A model generated the notes under the pieces. That model saw nothing but the letters and a program-made list of their open reading frames with translations. It did no database searches and was not told the origin of the DNA. DNA of 64,000 nt from Colwellia sp. PAMC 21821 (lineage in GTDB: Bacteria; Pseudomonadota; Gammaproteobacteria; Enterobacterales; Alteromonadaceae), in contig NZ_CP014943.1 in NCBI RefSeq assembly GCF_002077175.1, positions 3,720,001 through 3,784,000 of the forward strand. Reading direction: 5' to 3'. Positions 1-7,657 of this stretch are shown piece by piece. The number at the start of each line of letters is the position of its first letter. The first letter of the stretch is position 1. The translations under genes and the position numbers were made by a program.

Positions 1-964
1 CGCCATATTGGTTTTCAAAACGGGCAATAATGTCTTGTACTGAACATGCGCAGAAGAAATACTGCTGAACAAAGCGCAGCTCTTTACCGGCATCATGTTC
101 GTCATTTGGATAAAGTACTTTCGATACGGTTTCAGCAGCTACTTGTTGTTGGTGTGCTTGTAAATAATCACCATGATTGAATGTATCCCAATCAAAAGCG
201 TTATCGGCACGACACTCCCACAAACGCAGGGCATTAACTGTATCTGAGTTATAACCAACAATTGGCACATCCCAAGGTACGCCCTTTAACGATTTACCGG
301 CATGCCAAACTGGTTTTATTGTTCCATTAGCTTGAGCAACTTCTTCAATATGACCATAAAGTGGAATAGTTTGGCTTGATTCAGGGCGACATATTTCCCA
401 TGGACTACCGAACTCACGCCACATATCCGGAGTTTCTATCTGTTGACCATCGGCAAAGCTTTGTTTAAATAAACCATGTTGATAATGTACGCCGTAGCCC
501 ATTGCGTTGTAATCTAACGTTGCAAGTGAGTCTAAAAAACATGCTGCTAAACGGCCTAAACCACCGTTACCTAATGCTAAATCAGCACCTTGTTCGCATA
601 AATCGGCCAGTTCAAAGCCCATTGTTTTTAAGGGTTTTTCAGTATTTGTATATAGGCCTAAGTTATGTAAATTGTTCGACAGTAAACGGCCCATTAAATA
701 TTCAAGTGACAAATAATTAACTGACTTTACTTCACTTTGTTGTTGGCGAGCTTTAGTGTTTTGTAGTTTTTCAACGATTATATCGTTAAGCGCAAGGGAG
801 GTAGCGCGCCAGTATGCTGGTTTTTGGTCTACGTTGATTTGTTCATCTAAAGTAAATTTTAAATGGTGTTCGATACGTTGGCTAATTTCAGCCACAGTAA
901 TTGATTGTGTTTTATTTTTAGTTGAAGACTGTGTGTTAGTCGACGTTTTTGTTTTAGTAACCAT
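1..964 (-). CDS. glgP: glycogen/maltodextrin phosphorylase, N-terminal 321 residues (3' end outside window)
   Basis: The gene starts at the ATG at 964 on the minus strand and runs off the left edge, so only the N-terminal 321 residues are visible. The family phosphorolyses alpha-1,4-glucans to glucose-1-phosphate in the cytoplasm using pyridoxal phosphate. The visible part holds family signatures: YLSLEYLMGR near residue 81, LGNGGLGRLAACFLDSLATL near residue 130, and MGYGVHYQHGLFKQ just after. The PLP-lysine and most of the catalytic C-domain lie outside the window. The first 25 residues are a Thr/Lys/Ser-rich tail. The gene is divergent from a LacI-family regulator, and two palindromic operators lie between them, so control by that regulator is likely. 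Family assignment is confident; glycogen versus maltodextrin preference cannot be told here. Confidence 0.93.
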   Translation of the reverse strand, partial: MVTKTKTSTNTQSSTKNKTQSITVAEISQRIEHHLKFTLDEQINVDQKPAYWRATSLALNDIIVEKLQNTKARQQQSEVKSVNYLSLEYLMGRLLSNNLHNLGLYTNTEKPLKTMGFELADLCEQGADLALGNGGLGRLAACFLDSLATLDYNAMGYGVHYQHGLFKQSFADGQQIETPDMWREFGSPWEICRPESSQTIPLYGHIEEVAQANGTIKPVWHAGKSLKGVPWDVPIVGYNSDTVNALRLWECRADNAFDWDTFNHGDYLQAHQQQVAAETVSKVLYPNDEHDAGKELRFVQQYFFCACSVQDIIARFENQYG

Positions 965-1199
965 ATAACTACAAACTCTTTTATCGGACATTGTATTGTC
1001 GGTAAATGTTAACTACTTCTGACGTAATGCAAAAAGTGAAGTACGGTCTCGCTATTATTAATGCGCGAACGAGACAAGGTGCAAAAGACTTCATCGTGTA
1101 AATGCACGTGTGAAAGCTAACTTTAATTTAGTGCTTTAATTTAGTTCATAAATAGCGCTTGAATTAATTATGCCGATGTAAGTAATTAGAGCAATGCGC

Positions 1200-1213
1200 T
1201 ACATACGTATGCA
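1200..1213. promoter_or_regulatory. LacI-type operator 1 (TACATACGTATGCA)
   Basis: A 14-bp near-palindrome centred on ATACGTAT, with the central CpG typical of LacI-family operators. It is the exact reverse complement of the second site 39 bp away. It lies between the phosphorylase and the LacI-family gene, where an operator for this regulator is expected. Assignment to that regulator is inference from position and symmetry. Confidence 0.75.
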
Positions 1214-1238
1214 CTGCAAAAATCTGATTTAAAATGCA

Positions 1239-1252
1239 TGCATACGTATGTA
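1239..1252. promoter_or_regulatory. LacI-type operator 2 (TGCATACGTATGTA)
   Basis: Second ATACGTAT palindrome, the exact 14-bp reverse complement of operator 1. The centres are 39 bp apart, which would permit looping or cooperative binding by a tetrameric LacI-family protein. The same core recurs upstream of the MFS transporter at 10053. Confidence 0.75.
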
Positions 1253-1483
1253 TTTGAGCTTTTTATGCACATTAATTTTACGTGAGTAAATGTATTGTTT
1301 AAAAAGTAGAGATGACGGCGATAAATGCCTGCTTTTGTCTTAGCTGGTTGTCTGATAAATTTAGTGATTGTACTAGGGAGGGCCTATGTTCTCTAAGGGT
1401 GTTGATTCATCATCAATTAAATTATGTACTTAGCTTAAACCCTCGGTTAATATGAATTAGATATTTTCACTTATAGGTTTGCT

Positions 1484-2506
1484 GTGAGATCAAAACAAAC
1501 ATCATTTGATATTGCTTATCGTGCTGGCGTTTCTCAATCGACCGTGTCACGAGCGCTTCGTAATAGCCCATTAGTTAATGAAGAAACGCGTCTTCGTGTG
1601 CAAGCAATTGCCAAAGAGTTAAACTATAAAGTTGATAAAAATGCCAGTAGTTTACGCACACAGCTTAGCGGCACTATTGCATTATTACTTTTTGAAGATC
1701 CGACCAATGACGATTCGTTAATTAACCCGTTTTTCTTATCTATGTTAGGTAGCATTACTCGTGCAAGCGCGAAAAAGGGCTATGACTTATTAGTCTCGTT
1801 CCAACAAATGAGTAATGACTGGCATGCTGATTTTGAAGATACCCGTAAAGCTGACGGTATTATTTTGCTGGGTTATGGTGATTACACAGACTATGAAGAA
1901 AAGCTGGTTCAACTTATAAAACAAGAAACCCATTTTGTGCGTTGGGGAGCCGACGTTAAAGGGCTATCTGTAGTGTCTGTGGGTTGTGACAATTTTCAAG
2001 GTGGCTATCAAATAACAGAGCATGTAGTTAAGCAAAACCGTCAACACTTTGCATTTTTGGGAGGAATTAGTATAGGTTCTCCTGAGTTTCTAGATCGTTA
2101 CACAGGCCATTGCCAAGCGCTAAAAGATAATAATCTTAAAGTAGATAGTAACTTACAAATTGATGCAATATCGACTGATGAATCTGGATATCAAGCGGCT
2201 CAACAGCTTATTGCTACAGGCATAAAATTTGATGCCATTTGTACAGCAAGCGACTTAATTGCTATTGGCGCGATGCGAGCGATACAAGAAGCGGGATATA
2301 ACGTCCCTGGTGATGTTGCGATAGTGGGATTTGATGATATAGCTACGGCTTGTTCTACTTCACCGGCATTAACCACCGCTAAACAAGACACGGTATTAGC
2401 CGGTGAGCTTTTAGTTGATAAGTTACTGCAATTAGTCAGCGGCGAAGAAACGAAAACGCAATTAATGCCAGCGACATTAGTAGTTCGTAAATCATGTGGT
2501 AGTTAA
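1484..2506 (+). CDS. LacI-family transcriptional regulator, probably of alpha-glucan/maltodextrin use
   Basis: 340 residues with a GTG start at 1484. Residues 6-30 form the LacI helix-turn-helix (FDIAYRAGVSQSTVSRALRN), followed by the hinge helix (LNYKVDKNASSLRTQ). Residues about 60-335 form a periplasmic-binding-protein-like effector domain, ending with the family segment VAIVGFDDIATACSTSPALTTAKQD. Length is normal for the family. The gene is divergent from glycogen phosphorylase, and ATACGTAT palindromes lie between them and upstream of an SLC45-like sugar transporter. I infer a local repressor of an alpha-glucan utilisation regulon. The effector is not evident from sequence. It could instead be named MalR or AglR by homology, which I cannot test here. 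Confidence 0.88.
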   Translation: MRSKQTSFDIAYRAGVSQSTVSRALRNSPLVNEETRLRVQAIAKELNYKVDKNASSLRTQLSGTIALLLFEDPTNDDSLINPFFLSMLGSITRASAKKGYDLLVSFQQMSNDWHADFEDTRKADGIILLGYGDYTDYEEKLVQLIKQETHFVRWGADVKGLSVVSVGCDNFQGGYQITEHVVKQNRQHFAFLGGISIGSPEFLDRYTGHCQALKDNNLKVDSNLQIDAISTDESGYQAAQQLIATGIKFDAICTASDLIAIGAMRAIQEAGYNVPGDVAIVGFDDIATACSTSPALTTAKQDTVLAGELLVDKLLQLVSGEETKTQLMPATLVVRKSCGS

Positions 2507-2565
2507 TTAATTCCACCTTTTCCTTACATAATTTAAGTCACGCTATGCCAGCTCTTTAAGTCGAA

Positions 2566-2781
2566 TTAATTTGTCGGCTTAAAGTCTTCTGCGGCTCCGT
2601 TGTCACACTTGATACAATTTAGCTTCTGGCCAAGTTTTTCATTTCTCGTTGACAGCTTTAGTACCCATGGGCGATTAATAAACGGTGGTTGGTGACGAAC
2701 ATGTTGAAAGTGGCCGCATGCTAGTCGAGCAACCCAATGGTTCTCGTCATCGAGATGATAGTCGATAATCGCTTGTCGCAT
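2566..2781 (-). CDS. DUF3565 family protein
   Basis: 71 residues. The pattern is that of the small DUF3565 family: AIIDYHLDDENHWVARLACG, then HFQHVRHQPPFINRPWV, then a C-terminal CIKCD. The Cys and His residues (CGH, QHVRH, CIKC) suggest metal binding, but no function is established to my knowledge. It is a single gene between the regulator (convergent) and an acetyltransferase in the same orientation about 80 bp upstream. No signal peptide or membrane segment. Confidence 0.85.
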   Translation of the reverse strand: MRQAIIDYHLDDENHWVARLACGHFQHVRHQPPFINRPWVLKLSTRNEKLGQKLNCIKCDNGAAEDFKPTN

Positions 2782-2860
2782 GTTGGTCTCTGTATTTGTA
2801 AGTTGGTTTATTTAAGTCATTTGAACTGATGACGTGAACAAGTTACTTGATGTGAACAAA

Positions 2861-3277
2861 CTAAGCTTTATTTTTCAGCCCAGGCTCCCAATGCATCCCC
2901 TCACATTCTGGGCGACTGAGCACGAAACCAAACTTTTTATAAAGCTCAGGTACATCGGCGAGTAAGGTAATATAAGCACCTTCAACCGCAGTTTGTTCAA
3001 GGTAGTGCATAATGTTTTGCATAACGATGCGACCTAAGCCTTTACCTTGATAGTTAGGGTCTACTGCGATATCAACAACTTCGAAATTTAACGCGCCGTC
3101 ACCTACCACTCTACCCATAGCAACTGTGCAGTCGTCAATAACAATATGTACGCCGAACAAGCTATTAGGTAAGGCTTTTTTCGCAGCTTCAATAGGGCGA
3201 GGTGTTAACCCTGACACGACCCTTAAACGTAAAAAGTCTTCTACGGCCGGCACTTCTTTAATAATATTTATTTGCAT
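2861..3277 (-). CDS. GNAT-family N-acetyltransferase
   Basis: 138 residues, a compact single-domain GNAT enzyme that would transfer acetyl from acetyl-CoA to an amine. The acetyl-CoA loop is visible around residues 70-85 (VDPNYQGKGLGRIVMQ, the Q/R-x-x-G-x-G/A motif), preceded by the beta-4 strand FEVVDIAVDP. The C-terminal YKKFGFVLSRPECEGMHW is the usual Tyr-containing strand-helix-strand. The substrate is unknown. A palindrome-ended repeat begins 5 bp upstream of the start codon, so the promoter may lie in or beyond that repeat. Confidence 0.87.
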   Translation of the reverse strand: MQINIIKEVPAVEDFLRLRVVSGLTPRPIEAAKKALPNSLFGVHIVIDDCTVAMGRVVGDGALNFEVVDIAVDPNYQGKGLGRIVMQNIMHYLEQTAVEGAYITLLADVPELYKKFGFVLSRPECEGMHWEPGLKNKA

Positions 3278-3281
3278 GCTT

Positions 3282-3443
3282 TATACCAAGTTGATTAATT
3301 AGCGGCTCATTTTTAATGGTTAAAATGAATACCCACGGCGTTATAAAATGTATAAGTAGCATAACTACTGACTAAGTTTTATGCCTTGTCATTATCCATT
3401 TTACCTCATGAAAAAGTAGAACACTTAATTAATCAAATTGGAA
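3282..3443. repeat. MITE-like element, long copy
   Basis: The left end TATACCAAGTTGATTAATT and the right end TTAATTAATCAAATTGGA are inverted repeats of each other with few mismatches. The left inner part (CGGCTCATTTTTAA..GGTTAAAATGA) and the right inner part (ATGAAAAAGTAGAACACTTAA) match a second, shorter copy at 48599-48680. About 80 bp in the middle are absent from that short copy. No coding capacity, so it is a non-autonomous transposable repeat. The related transposase is not in the window. Confidence 0.7.
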
Positions 3444-3975
3444 TTACTCATTTTCATCTTAATTATCAGATTGCTATAGCCACGCAACTATTGAAGAATT
3501 ACATCAACTATGACACTTAATTGTATTAGAACTGCCGGATATTAGCATTCACTTTGACCACCAAATAACCTTTAAATTGACCATCAATTATTAAAAAACA
3601 AAAAGAGGTATGTGTCATAGAATAGTTATTGAAAACAGGAGTTTATTAGGTTGTTTAAAGAGTTCAAAAGCATAGACCTACCTTTATCCTGACAGACAAC
3701 TAAGCCACCATAGCTGTCGTTCAATCTTTAGGCTTTAAAGGCGGCTAATCCGACAAAGCGGACATTAGGTGTTTGTTTAAGTTTATGACAGCAGCTAGCC
3801 AATAGCGGTCATTAGGTTTTAGTGAATCCATGAACATATTTAGGACAATTTTAGCCAAGACTTTACACTCGACTGTTAGTCGGGCTTAAGTTCATAGTCG
3901 TCTGTGGCTTTTCAGCTCAGAACGCTAAAATTTACTAGTTGTCCACCTCAGGGCGTGTTGTTATAAGTTACCTGC
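3444..3975. other. non-coding stretch with a degenerate attC-like site (about 3829-3966)
   Basis: About 530 bp with no credible gene. The right part may be the attC of the cassette gene that ends at 3976. Read on the minus strand, TTATAAC (3966-3960) follows the stop codon by 8 nt. It is followed by GGACAAC..TTTTAGC, which can pair with GCTAAAATTGTCC (3842-3855), and a weak right core GTTCATG sits at 3835-3829. The core TTATAAC complements the GTTATAAG that precedes the same gene, as expected for one cassette. The left part shows nothing I can interpret. Confidence 0.35.
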
Positions 3976-4308
3976 TCAAACCACTTTTTCATAATTTATT
4001 TTGCGGTCTAGCTTTCCATATTGTAGGTAGCCAAGCAAACAACTAGCACTCCCTACGGAAATTAATAAATACTTAATAATACCTTTAACTTGGTCACCGT
4101 AAATTAAGTAATTAATCAGTAGTAATAATACAAATAATATTAACCCACCATATATGTACCAATTTGCTTTTTGGGTGATTTCTTTAATTGGTCGATTATT
4201 TAGCCTTTGACCGCAATTAGGACATTCAAACTCCGTGAGTTTTCCAACCTGTTCCAGCTTATCTAAATGTAAGTAACCAAATTCGTGATTGCATTCAGGA
4301 CAATTCAT
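3976..4308 (-). CDS. small zinc-ribbon membrane protein (cassette-borne, unknown function)
   Basis: 110 residues. Residues 1-40 form a zinc ribbon with two CxxC pairs (CPECNHEF at 3-6 and CPNCGQR near 30). Two hydrophobic segments follow, at about 51-70 (WYIYGGLILFVLLLLINYLI) and 77-95. The zinc ribbon would face the cytoplasm or close to the membrane. I do not recognise a named family. The ATG lies about 20 bp after the recombination core of an attC site, and a second attC-like core follows the stop, so this is probably a mobile gene cassette. Orientation agrees with the other cassettes in this block. Confidence 0.7.
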   Translation of the reverse strand: MNCPECNHEFGYLHLDKLEQVGKLTEFECPNCGQRLNNRPIKEITQKANWYIYGGLILFVLLLLINYLIYGDQVKGIIKYLLISVGSASCLLGYLQYGKLDRKINYEKVV

Positions 4309-4328
4309 AGCACCAATACTTGAGTAAC

Positions 4329-4429
4329 TTATAACGCCCCAATAAGGGGCTAAAAATTGTTTGCTAAAATGTGTAGCGAAGCGAAACCGAGCAAACTGTT
4401 TTTAGTCCCGCTTGATTGGCTTGTTGAAC
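4329..4429 (-). other. attC recombination site
   Basis: Read on the minus strand, the site begins with R'' GTTCAAC (4429-4423, matching RYYYAAC) and ends with GGGGC-GTTATAA (R' at 4335-4329). Between them, GGGACTAAAAACAG-TTTGCT pairs with AGCAAAC-AATTTTTAGCCCC, giving the long imperfect stem typical of attC. The length of 101 bp and the internal wording (AAC AAG .. GGGACTAAAA .. TTTTTAGCCCC) match the site at 7042-7143. The gene that should precede it has been replaced by an IS91-type element starting at 4430. Confidence 0.8.
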
Positions 4430-4522
4430 GAAGCCGCTCTGCGGCAGAGTAGCTTTGAAACTACCTTCCATACTCAATAATAACATCGTCATTGTGACGG
4501 TGTGTTATTGGAGTATAACCTC

Positions 4523-5410
4523 ATGAATACATCACAAGAGCAACACTATAATTTTCTTTATGAACAACATCTTATCAACTTAAGACTGCAAGGTAAACGT
4601 CCTTCAACTATTGATGCTTATGCCCGTGCTGTACGCCGTATAACAGCCTTTTTTGATAAGTCACCTGATACGTTAACAACGGCTGACTTAAAGCTGTATT
4701 TCAACAACCTCATTCAAACCCATTCTTGGAGTACCATTAAACTTGACCGTAACGGTTTGCAATTCTTTTACCGCTATACGCTCAATAAACAATGGGAGTG
4801 GCTTTCTATCGTCAAGCCTCCTCAAGTAAAACGCATCCCCGATATTTTAACACCCAAGCAAGTGGATGATGTGATTAATCAAACCAAGCAACTTCGCTAC
4901 CAAGTGTTTTTTATGACCCTTTACAGTATGGGGTTACGCTTAAGCGAAGGCCTTAATTTAACCATACACGATATTGATAAATCGACCATGTTGGTACATG
5001 TTCGTGATGGCAAAGGAGGAAAAGACCGCATGGTACCTCTGCCTGAGCTCACCCTCTTAGCGCTAAGGGATTATTGGAAAACTCACCGCCACGAGCGTTT
5101 GATTTTTCCTGGAACTCATACAAAAACGAATACGCCTATGGATAAAGGCAGTGTTCAAAAAGCGTTAAAACGTGTGCTTCAAGACTGCCACATTAAAAAA
5201 CTCATTAGCCCACATTCGCTGCGTCATTGTTATGCTACGCACCTGCTTGAACAGGGGCTTGATTTACGCTCTTTACAGCATCTATTGGGACACGCAAGTC
5301 TCAACACCACGGCACGCTACACACAACTCACGAAAGTTAAACAACGTGATATGTCACGCGCGGTAAATCAATTAACAGATAAATTGACCATTACATGGTC
5401 GGTAAAATGA
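4523..5410 (+). CDS. tyrosine recombinase/integrase of an IS91-type element
   Basis: 295 residues from the ATG at 4523, which has GGAG 9 nt upstream; an in-frame GTG 21 nt earlier lacks this. N-terminal SAM-like core-binding domain at about residues 8-95 (HLINLRLQGKRPSTIDAYARAV). The C-terminal catalytic domain has all expected residues: Arg in MGLRLSEGLNL, Lys in the KGGKDRMVPLP hairpin, HSLRHCYATHLL, GHASLNTTARYTQ with the nucleophilic Tyr. It lacks the extra alpha-helical insertion expected of integron IntI, so it is not the cassette integrase. It overlaps the transposase gene by ATGA, implying translational coupling. Such integrase/Y1-transposase pairs occur in IS91-like elements; the role of the recombinase is not settled. 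Confidence 0.9.
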   Translation: MNTSQEQHYNFLYEQHLINLRLQGKRPSTIDAYARAVRRITAFFDKSPDTLTTADLKLYFNNLIQTHSWSTIKLDRNGLQFFYRYTLNKQWEWLSIVKPPQVKRIPDILTPKQVDDVINQTKQLRYQVFFMTLYSMGLRLSEGLNLTIHDIDKSTMLVHVRDGKGGKDRMVPLPELTLLALRDYWKTHRHERLIFPGTHTKTNTPMDKGSVQKALKRVLQDCHIKKLISPHSLRHCYATHLLEQGLDLRSLQHLLGHASLNTTARYTQLTKVKQRDMSRAVNQLTDKLTITWSVK

Positions 5411-6465
5411 GCACCTTTATCGCGTTACTACGTCAACATCATCAAGCCCTTGAAACTCAGTATAGCCGTCAACTATCACATGATATGCGCCAAGCGATTT
5501 TTGCCATGCTGTCATGTAAAACGGGGCAACAAGGTCAATCATTATGGGCATGCTCAGCTTGTGAGCATCATGAGAGCCAAGCGCTTTCTTGTGGTCATAG
5601 AAACTGCCCACAATGTCAGCAAAGCACAACGTCAACGTGGCTTGAAAGACAAAAACAAAAACGCTTACCTGTGCAATATTACATGACAACCTTTACCTTG
5701 CCCTATGAGTTAAGAGCGTTAGCTCGCAAGCGACCTAAAGCCCTATATCAAATAATGTTTAGTGTCAGCGCGTCAATCTTAAAAGATTTTGCACGACGTA
5801 ATAAGTTAGGGACAATAGGGTTTACGAGTGTTTTACATACCCACAGCAGAAGACGTGAGCTGCATCCTCATATACATATCATAGTGCCCAATGGCGGTTA
5901 TGATGCAAAACGTAAGCAGTGGAAGCAAGGCAAGCCGGGTTATTTGTTTAATGCGAAGGCACTCGCTAAGGTATGGCGAGCTCGCATATTTGAGGCAATT
6001 AACCAACATCCTGAGTTATCGCTGAAAGACATTAACATCATGCCAAAGCAATGGGTCGTTCATTGTAAAAAGGTGGGCTATGGTCTGCCTGCGTTAAAAT
6101 ACCTTTCAAGATACCTTTATCGTGGTGTATTAGCGGACAAAGATATTATCAGCCATGACCATAAAAACGTCACCTTTCGTTATACAAATAGCACCACTAA
6201 AAAAACTGAAACACGTACGCTACCCACCTTAACGTTTCTGATGCTGATATTACAGCATGCATTACCTAAAGGGTTACAGCGTGTTCGAGACTATGGTCTC
6301 TTATCCTCGGGCGCTAGGAAAATACGATTATTGATACAGTTTTTATTAACCGAGTTTACTCACCTTTTACCGCCAAGCATCACACCATCCAAACCCAAAG
6401 CAAAACGGGCTTGTCCGTGCTGTCAGCATCAGATGCTATGTACTGGCGTCATTAGGGCTGGCTAA
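5407..6465 (+). CDS. IS91-family transposase (HUH/Y1 rolling-circle)
   Basis: 352 residues from ATG 5407, which overlaps the upstream stop as ATGA. The N-terminal zinc-binding domain has CSACEHHESQALSCGHRNCPQCQ (about residues 45-70). The HUH endonuclease motif is LHPHIHIIVPNGG (about residue 150), and the catalytic Tyr is likely in YLSRYLYRGVL (about 230). The C-terminus has CPCCQHQML. Length and domain order fit a full-length IS91-type transposase, which nicks at oriIS and moves by rolling circle. The frame is intact, so the element could be active. The start codon 12 nt upstream (5395) is less likely because of the ATGA overlap. Confidence 0.9.
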   Translation: MSTFIALLRQHHQALETQYSRQLSHDMRQAIFAMLSCKTGQQGQSLWACSACEHHESQALSCGHRNCPQCQQSTTSTWLERQKQKRLPVQYYMTTFTLPYELRALARKRPKALYQIMFSVSASILKDFARRNKLGTIGFTSVLHTHSRRRELHPHIHIIVPNGGYDAKRKQWKQGKPGYLFNAKALAKVWRARIFEAINQHPELSLKDINIMPKQWVVHCKKVGYGLPALKYLSRYLYRGVLADKDIISHDHKNVTFRYTNSTTKKTETRTLPTLTFLMLILQHALPKGLQRVRDYGLLSSGARKIRLLIQFLLTEFTHLLPPSITPSKPKAKRACPCCQHQMLCTGVIRAG

Positions 6466-6722
6466 TAAAGAAAGAAAGAAAAGGATGATGGTGTAAACAA
6501 ACGCTCATGAGGAAATAAATATTCTATGCATAAATAACTGAATTAACAGCGGAAAAACACCCAGGTTTTTCGCTTTGGCTCAGTGCGCCTTGTATTTACA
6601 TACAAGGCCAACCCACCTTGAAAATCAATCACGCTATTTACTATATAAAGCAGGCTCCGGGCTTGTCCAACACCCGAATAAGGTGTCGGCTACGCGACAC
6701 CTATTCTTATTTGTTATACGTT

Positions 6723-7016
6723 TTATTGCTGTAGGATTTTATTACAAGCAATAACAACATCTGCCCGATAAAACTCTATATTTTCAGCTATTTCCTTATC
6801 TGATTTAGCAAGAAATTCAGCTGAACATTGCGGTCTTACATGACTTAATGGAAGATGATCTAGTTCTGACGATAGTAATGCAAAAATATGATAATCAGTA
6901 TTCCAGCATTGATCGTGCAACTCATTACCGATGTAGCATAATGCAGTTACGTGATCTAAAAAATCAGCGTCACTCTCAAGTAATTTCTTCGCAAGTTTAA
7001 TTGCTTCTTCAGACAT
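6723..7016 (-). CDS. small DUF2489-like protein in a gene cassette
   Basis: 97 residues, soluble. The segment FALLSSELDHLPLSHVRPQC..KSDKEIAENIEFYRADVVIACNKIL resembles the DUF2489 family (SSE-x-D-x-x-P-L .. DKEI), a tentative assignment from memory. No signal peptide. The ATG lies about 25 nt after the recombination core GTTATAC of the attC site at 7042-7143, and the complementary core GTATAAC (6719-6713) follows the stop codon by 3 nt. That is the geometry of an integron gene cassette. The rest of its attC is replaced by the IS91-type element. Confidence 0.72.
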   Translation of the reverse strand: MSEEAIKLAKKLLESDADFLDHVTALCYIGNELHDQCWNTDYHIFALLSSELDHLPLSHVRPQCSAEFLAKSDKEIAENIEFYRADVVIACNKILQQ

Positions 7017-7041
7017 TTAATTTACACCAAACTCTAGAAAC

Positions 7042-7143
7042 GTATAACGCCTTGCTAAGTGGCTAAAACGGTTGGCTTGTTTTTTGCGGTACTTTGCAAA
7101 AAACGAGCAAACTGTTTTAGTCCTTTTGAGCAACTTGTTAGGC
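7042..7143 (-). other. attC recombination site
   Basis: The best-preserved attC of the window. On the minus strand it starts with R'' GCCTAAC (7143-7137, a perfect RYYYAAC), followed by AAGTTGCTCAAAAGGACTAA. It ends with CACTTAGCAAGGC and R' GTTATAC (7048-7042). The inner arms GGACTAAAACAGTTTGCTCG / AACAAGCCAACCGTTTTAGCC and TTTTTTGC..GCAAAAAA give a near-complete stem. The stop codon of the gene at 7145-7657 lies 1 nt before R'', so the cassette orientation is unambiguous. Confidence 0.88.
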
Positions 7144-7144
7144 T

Positions 7145-7657
7145 TTAACCGTGAGCAGCAGAAGAGCGGCTGGAACCTTCTTGAACACAAGCTTTAAAGT
7201 TGCCCATTGATATTTCTTTAGCATGCAACTCTATACCACCTGAGTTCTTATATGTTGTATAGTCTTTATTTGGCATTTTGGTAGAAATGTACCATGCATT
7301 ACCATCAATATTACTTTCGCAGGAACCAGGAAATGTTACTGTCCAAGTATGTCGAAGAAAACACTTTTTACTAGTTTGTATGTAAGTATCTTCGGTTTTT
7401 ACAGTGTCATCTTTAGAGCCAAAAATTTGCGTCATTGTAACTTCGGTAGAAGGACCATCTATGCCCCCTGCGTGTTTGTTTATAAATAGGCTCCAGCCAC
7501 CTTTCAATTTACTTTTTTCAATAATAAAAGCATCACACTTTTTGATCCCATAGTCATGAAATTGCTTCAACAGCAATTGATCATCATTTGCGTAAGCAGG
7601 TAGCGCTGATATAAAAGAACTCGACAAAACCACCGCTAATATTGATCTAATTTTCAC
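7145..7657 (-). CDS. secreted protein of unknown function in a gene cassette
   Basis: 170 residues. A cleavable signal peptide is evident (MKIRSILAVVLSSSFISALP-AYA-ND, cleavage about residue 23). The mature part has four cysteines (KKCDAF, SKKCFLRHTW, PGSCESN, FKACVQ) and an acidic/polar composition, suggesting a disulfide-bonded periplasmic or secreted protein. I do not recognise the family. The stop codon abuts the R'' core of the attC at 7042-7143, and GTTAGGC, a right-core match, lies 45-51 nt upstream of the start on the minus strand (7708-7702). The gene is therefore a cassette. Transcription from a neighbouring promoter is not obvious. Confidence 0.72.
   Translation of the reverse strand: MKIRSILAVVLSSSFISALPAYANDDQLLLKQFHDYGIKKCDAFIIEKSKLKGGWSLFINKHAGGIDGPSTEVTMTQIFGSKDDTVKTEDTYIQTSKKCFLRHTWTVTFPGSCESNIDGNAWYISTKMPNKDYTTYKNSGGIELHAKEISMGNFKACVQEGSSRSSAAHG

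Larger units (their letters stand above)
965..1483. other. intergenic region between glgP and the lacI-type gene
   Basis: About 520 bp without a coding frame. It holds the two operator palindromes listed separately and AT-rich sequence suited to divergent promoters. I could not fix individual -35/-10 boxes with confidence. No hidden RNA gene was recognised. Confidence 0.6.
4430..6712 (+). mobile_element. IS91-type (HUH) insertion element with tyrosine recombinase gene
   Basis: The element carries two overlapping + strand genes, a tyrosine recombinase and an IS91-family Y1 transposase. Its left end directly follows GAAC (4426-4429), one of the tetranucleotides known as IS91-family insertion sites, and begins with a short hairpin (GCCGC TCT GCGGC, 4433-4445). 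The right end is probably near a GTGTCG-rich hairpin (arms 6681-6688 and 6695-6702) just before the core GTTATAC of the neighbouring cassette. IS91 elements make no target duplication, so the right boundary is approximate. The insertion abuts an attC core on the left and an attC-like core on the right. Confidence 0.7.

Noticed and set aside
4523..5410. Integron integrase IntI
   Set aside because: The recombinase has the standard tyrosine-recombinase core but lacks the IntI-specific extra helix and is coupled by ATGA to an IS91-type transposase.
5417..5689. Frames on both strands inside the IS91-type transposase gene
   Set aside because: Shadows of a well-supported coding region with zinc and HUH motifs.
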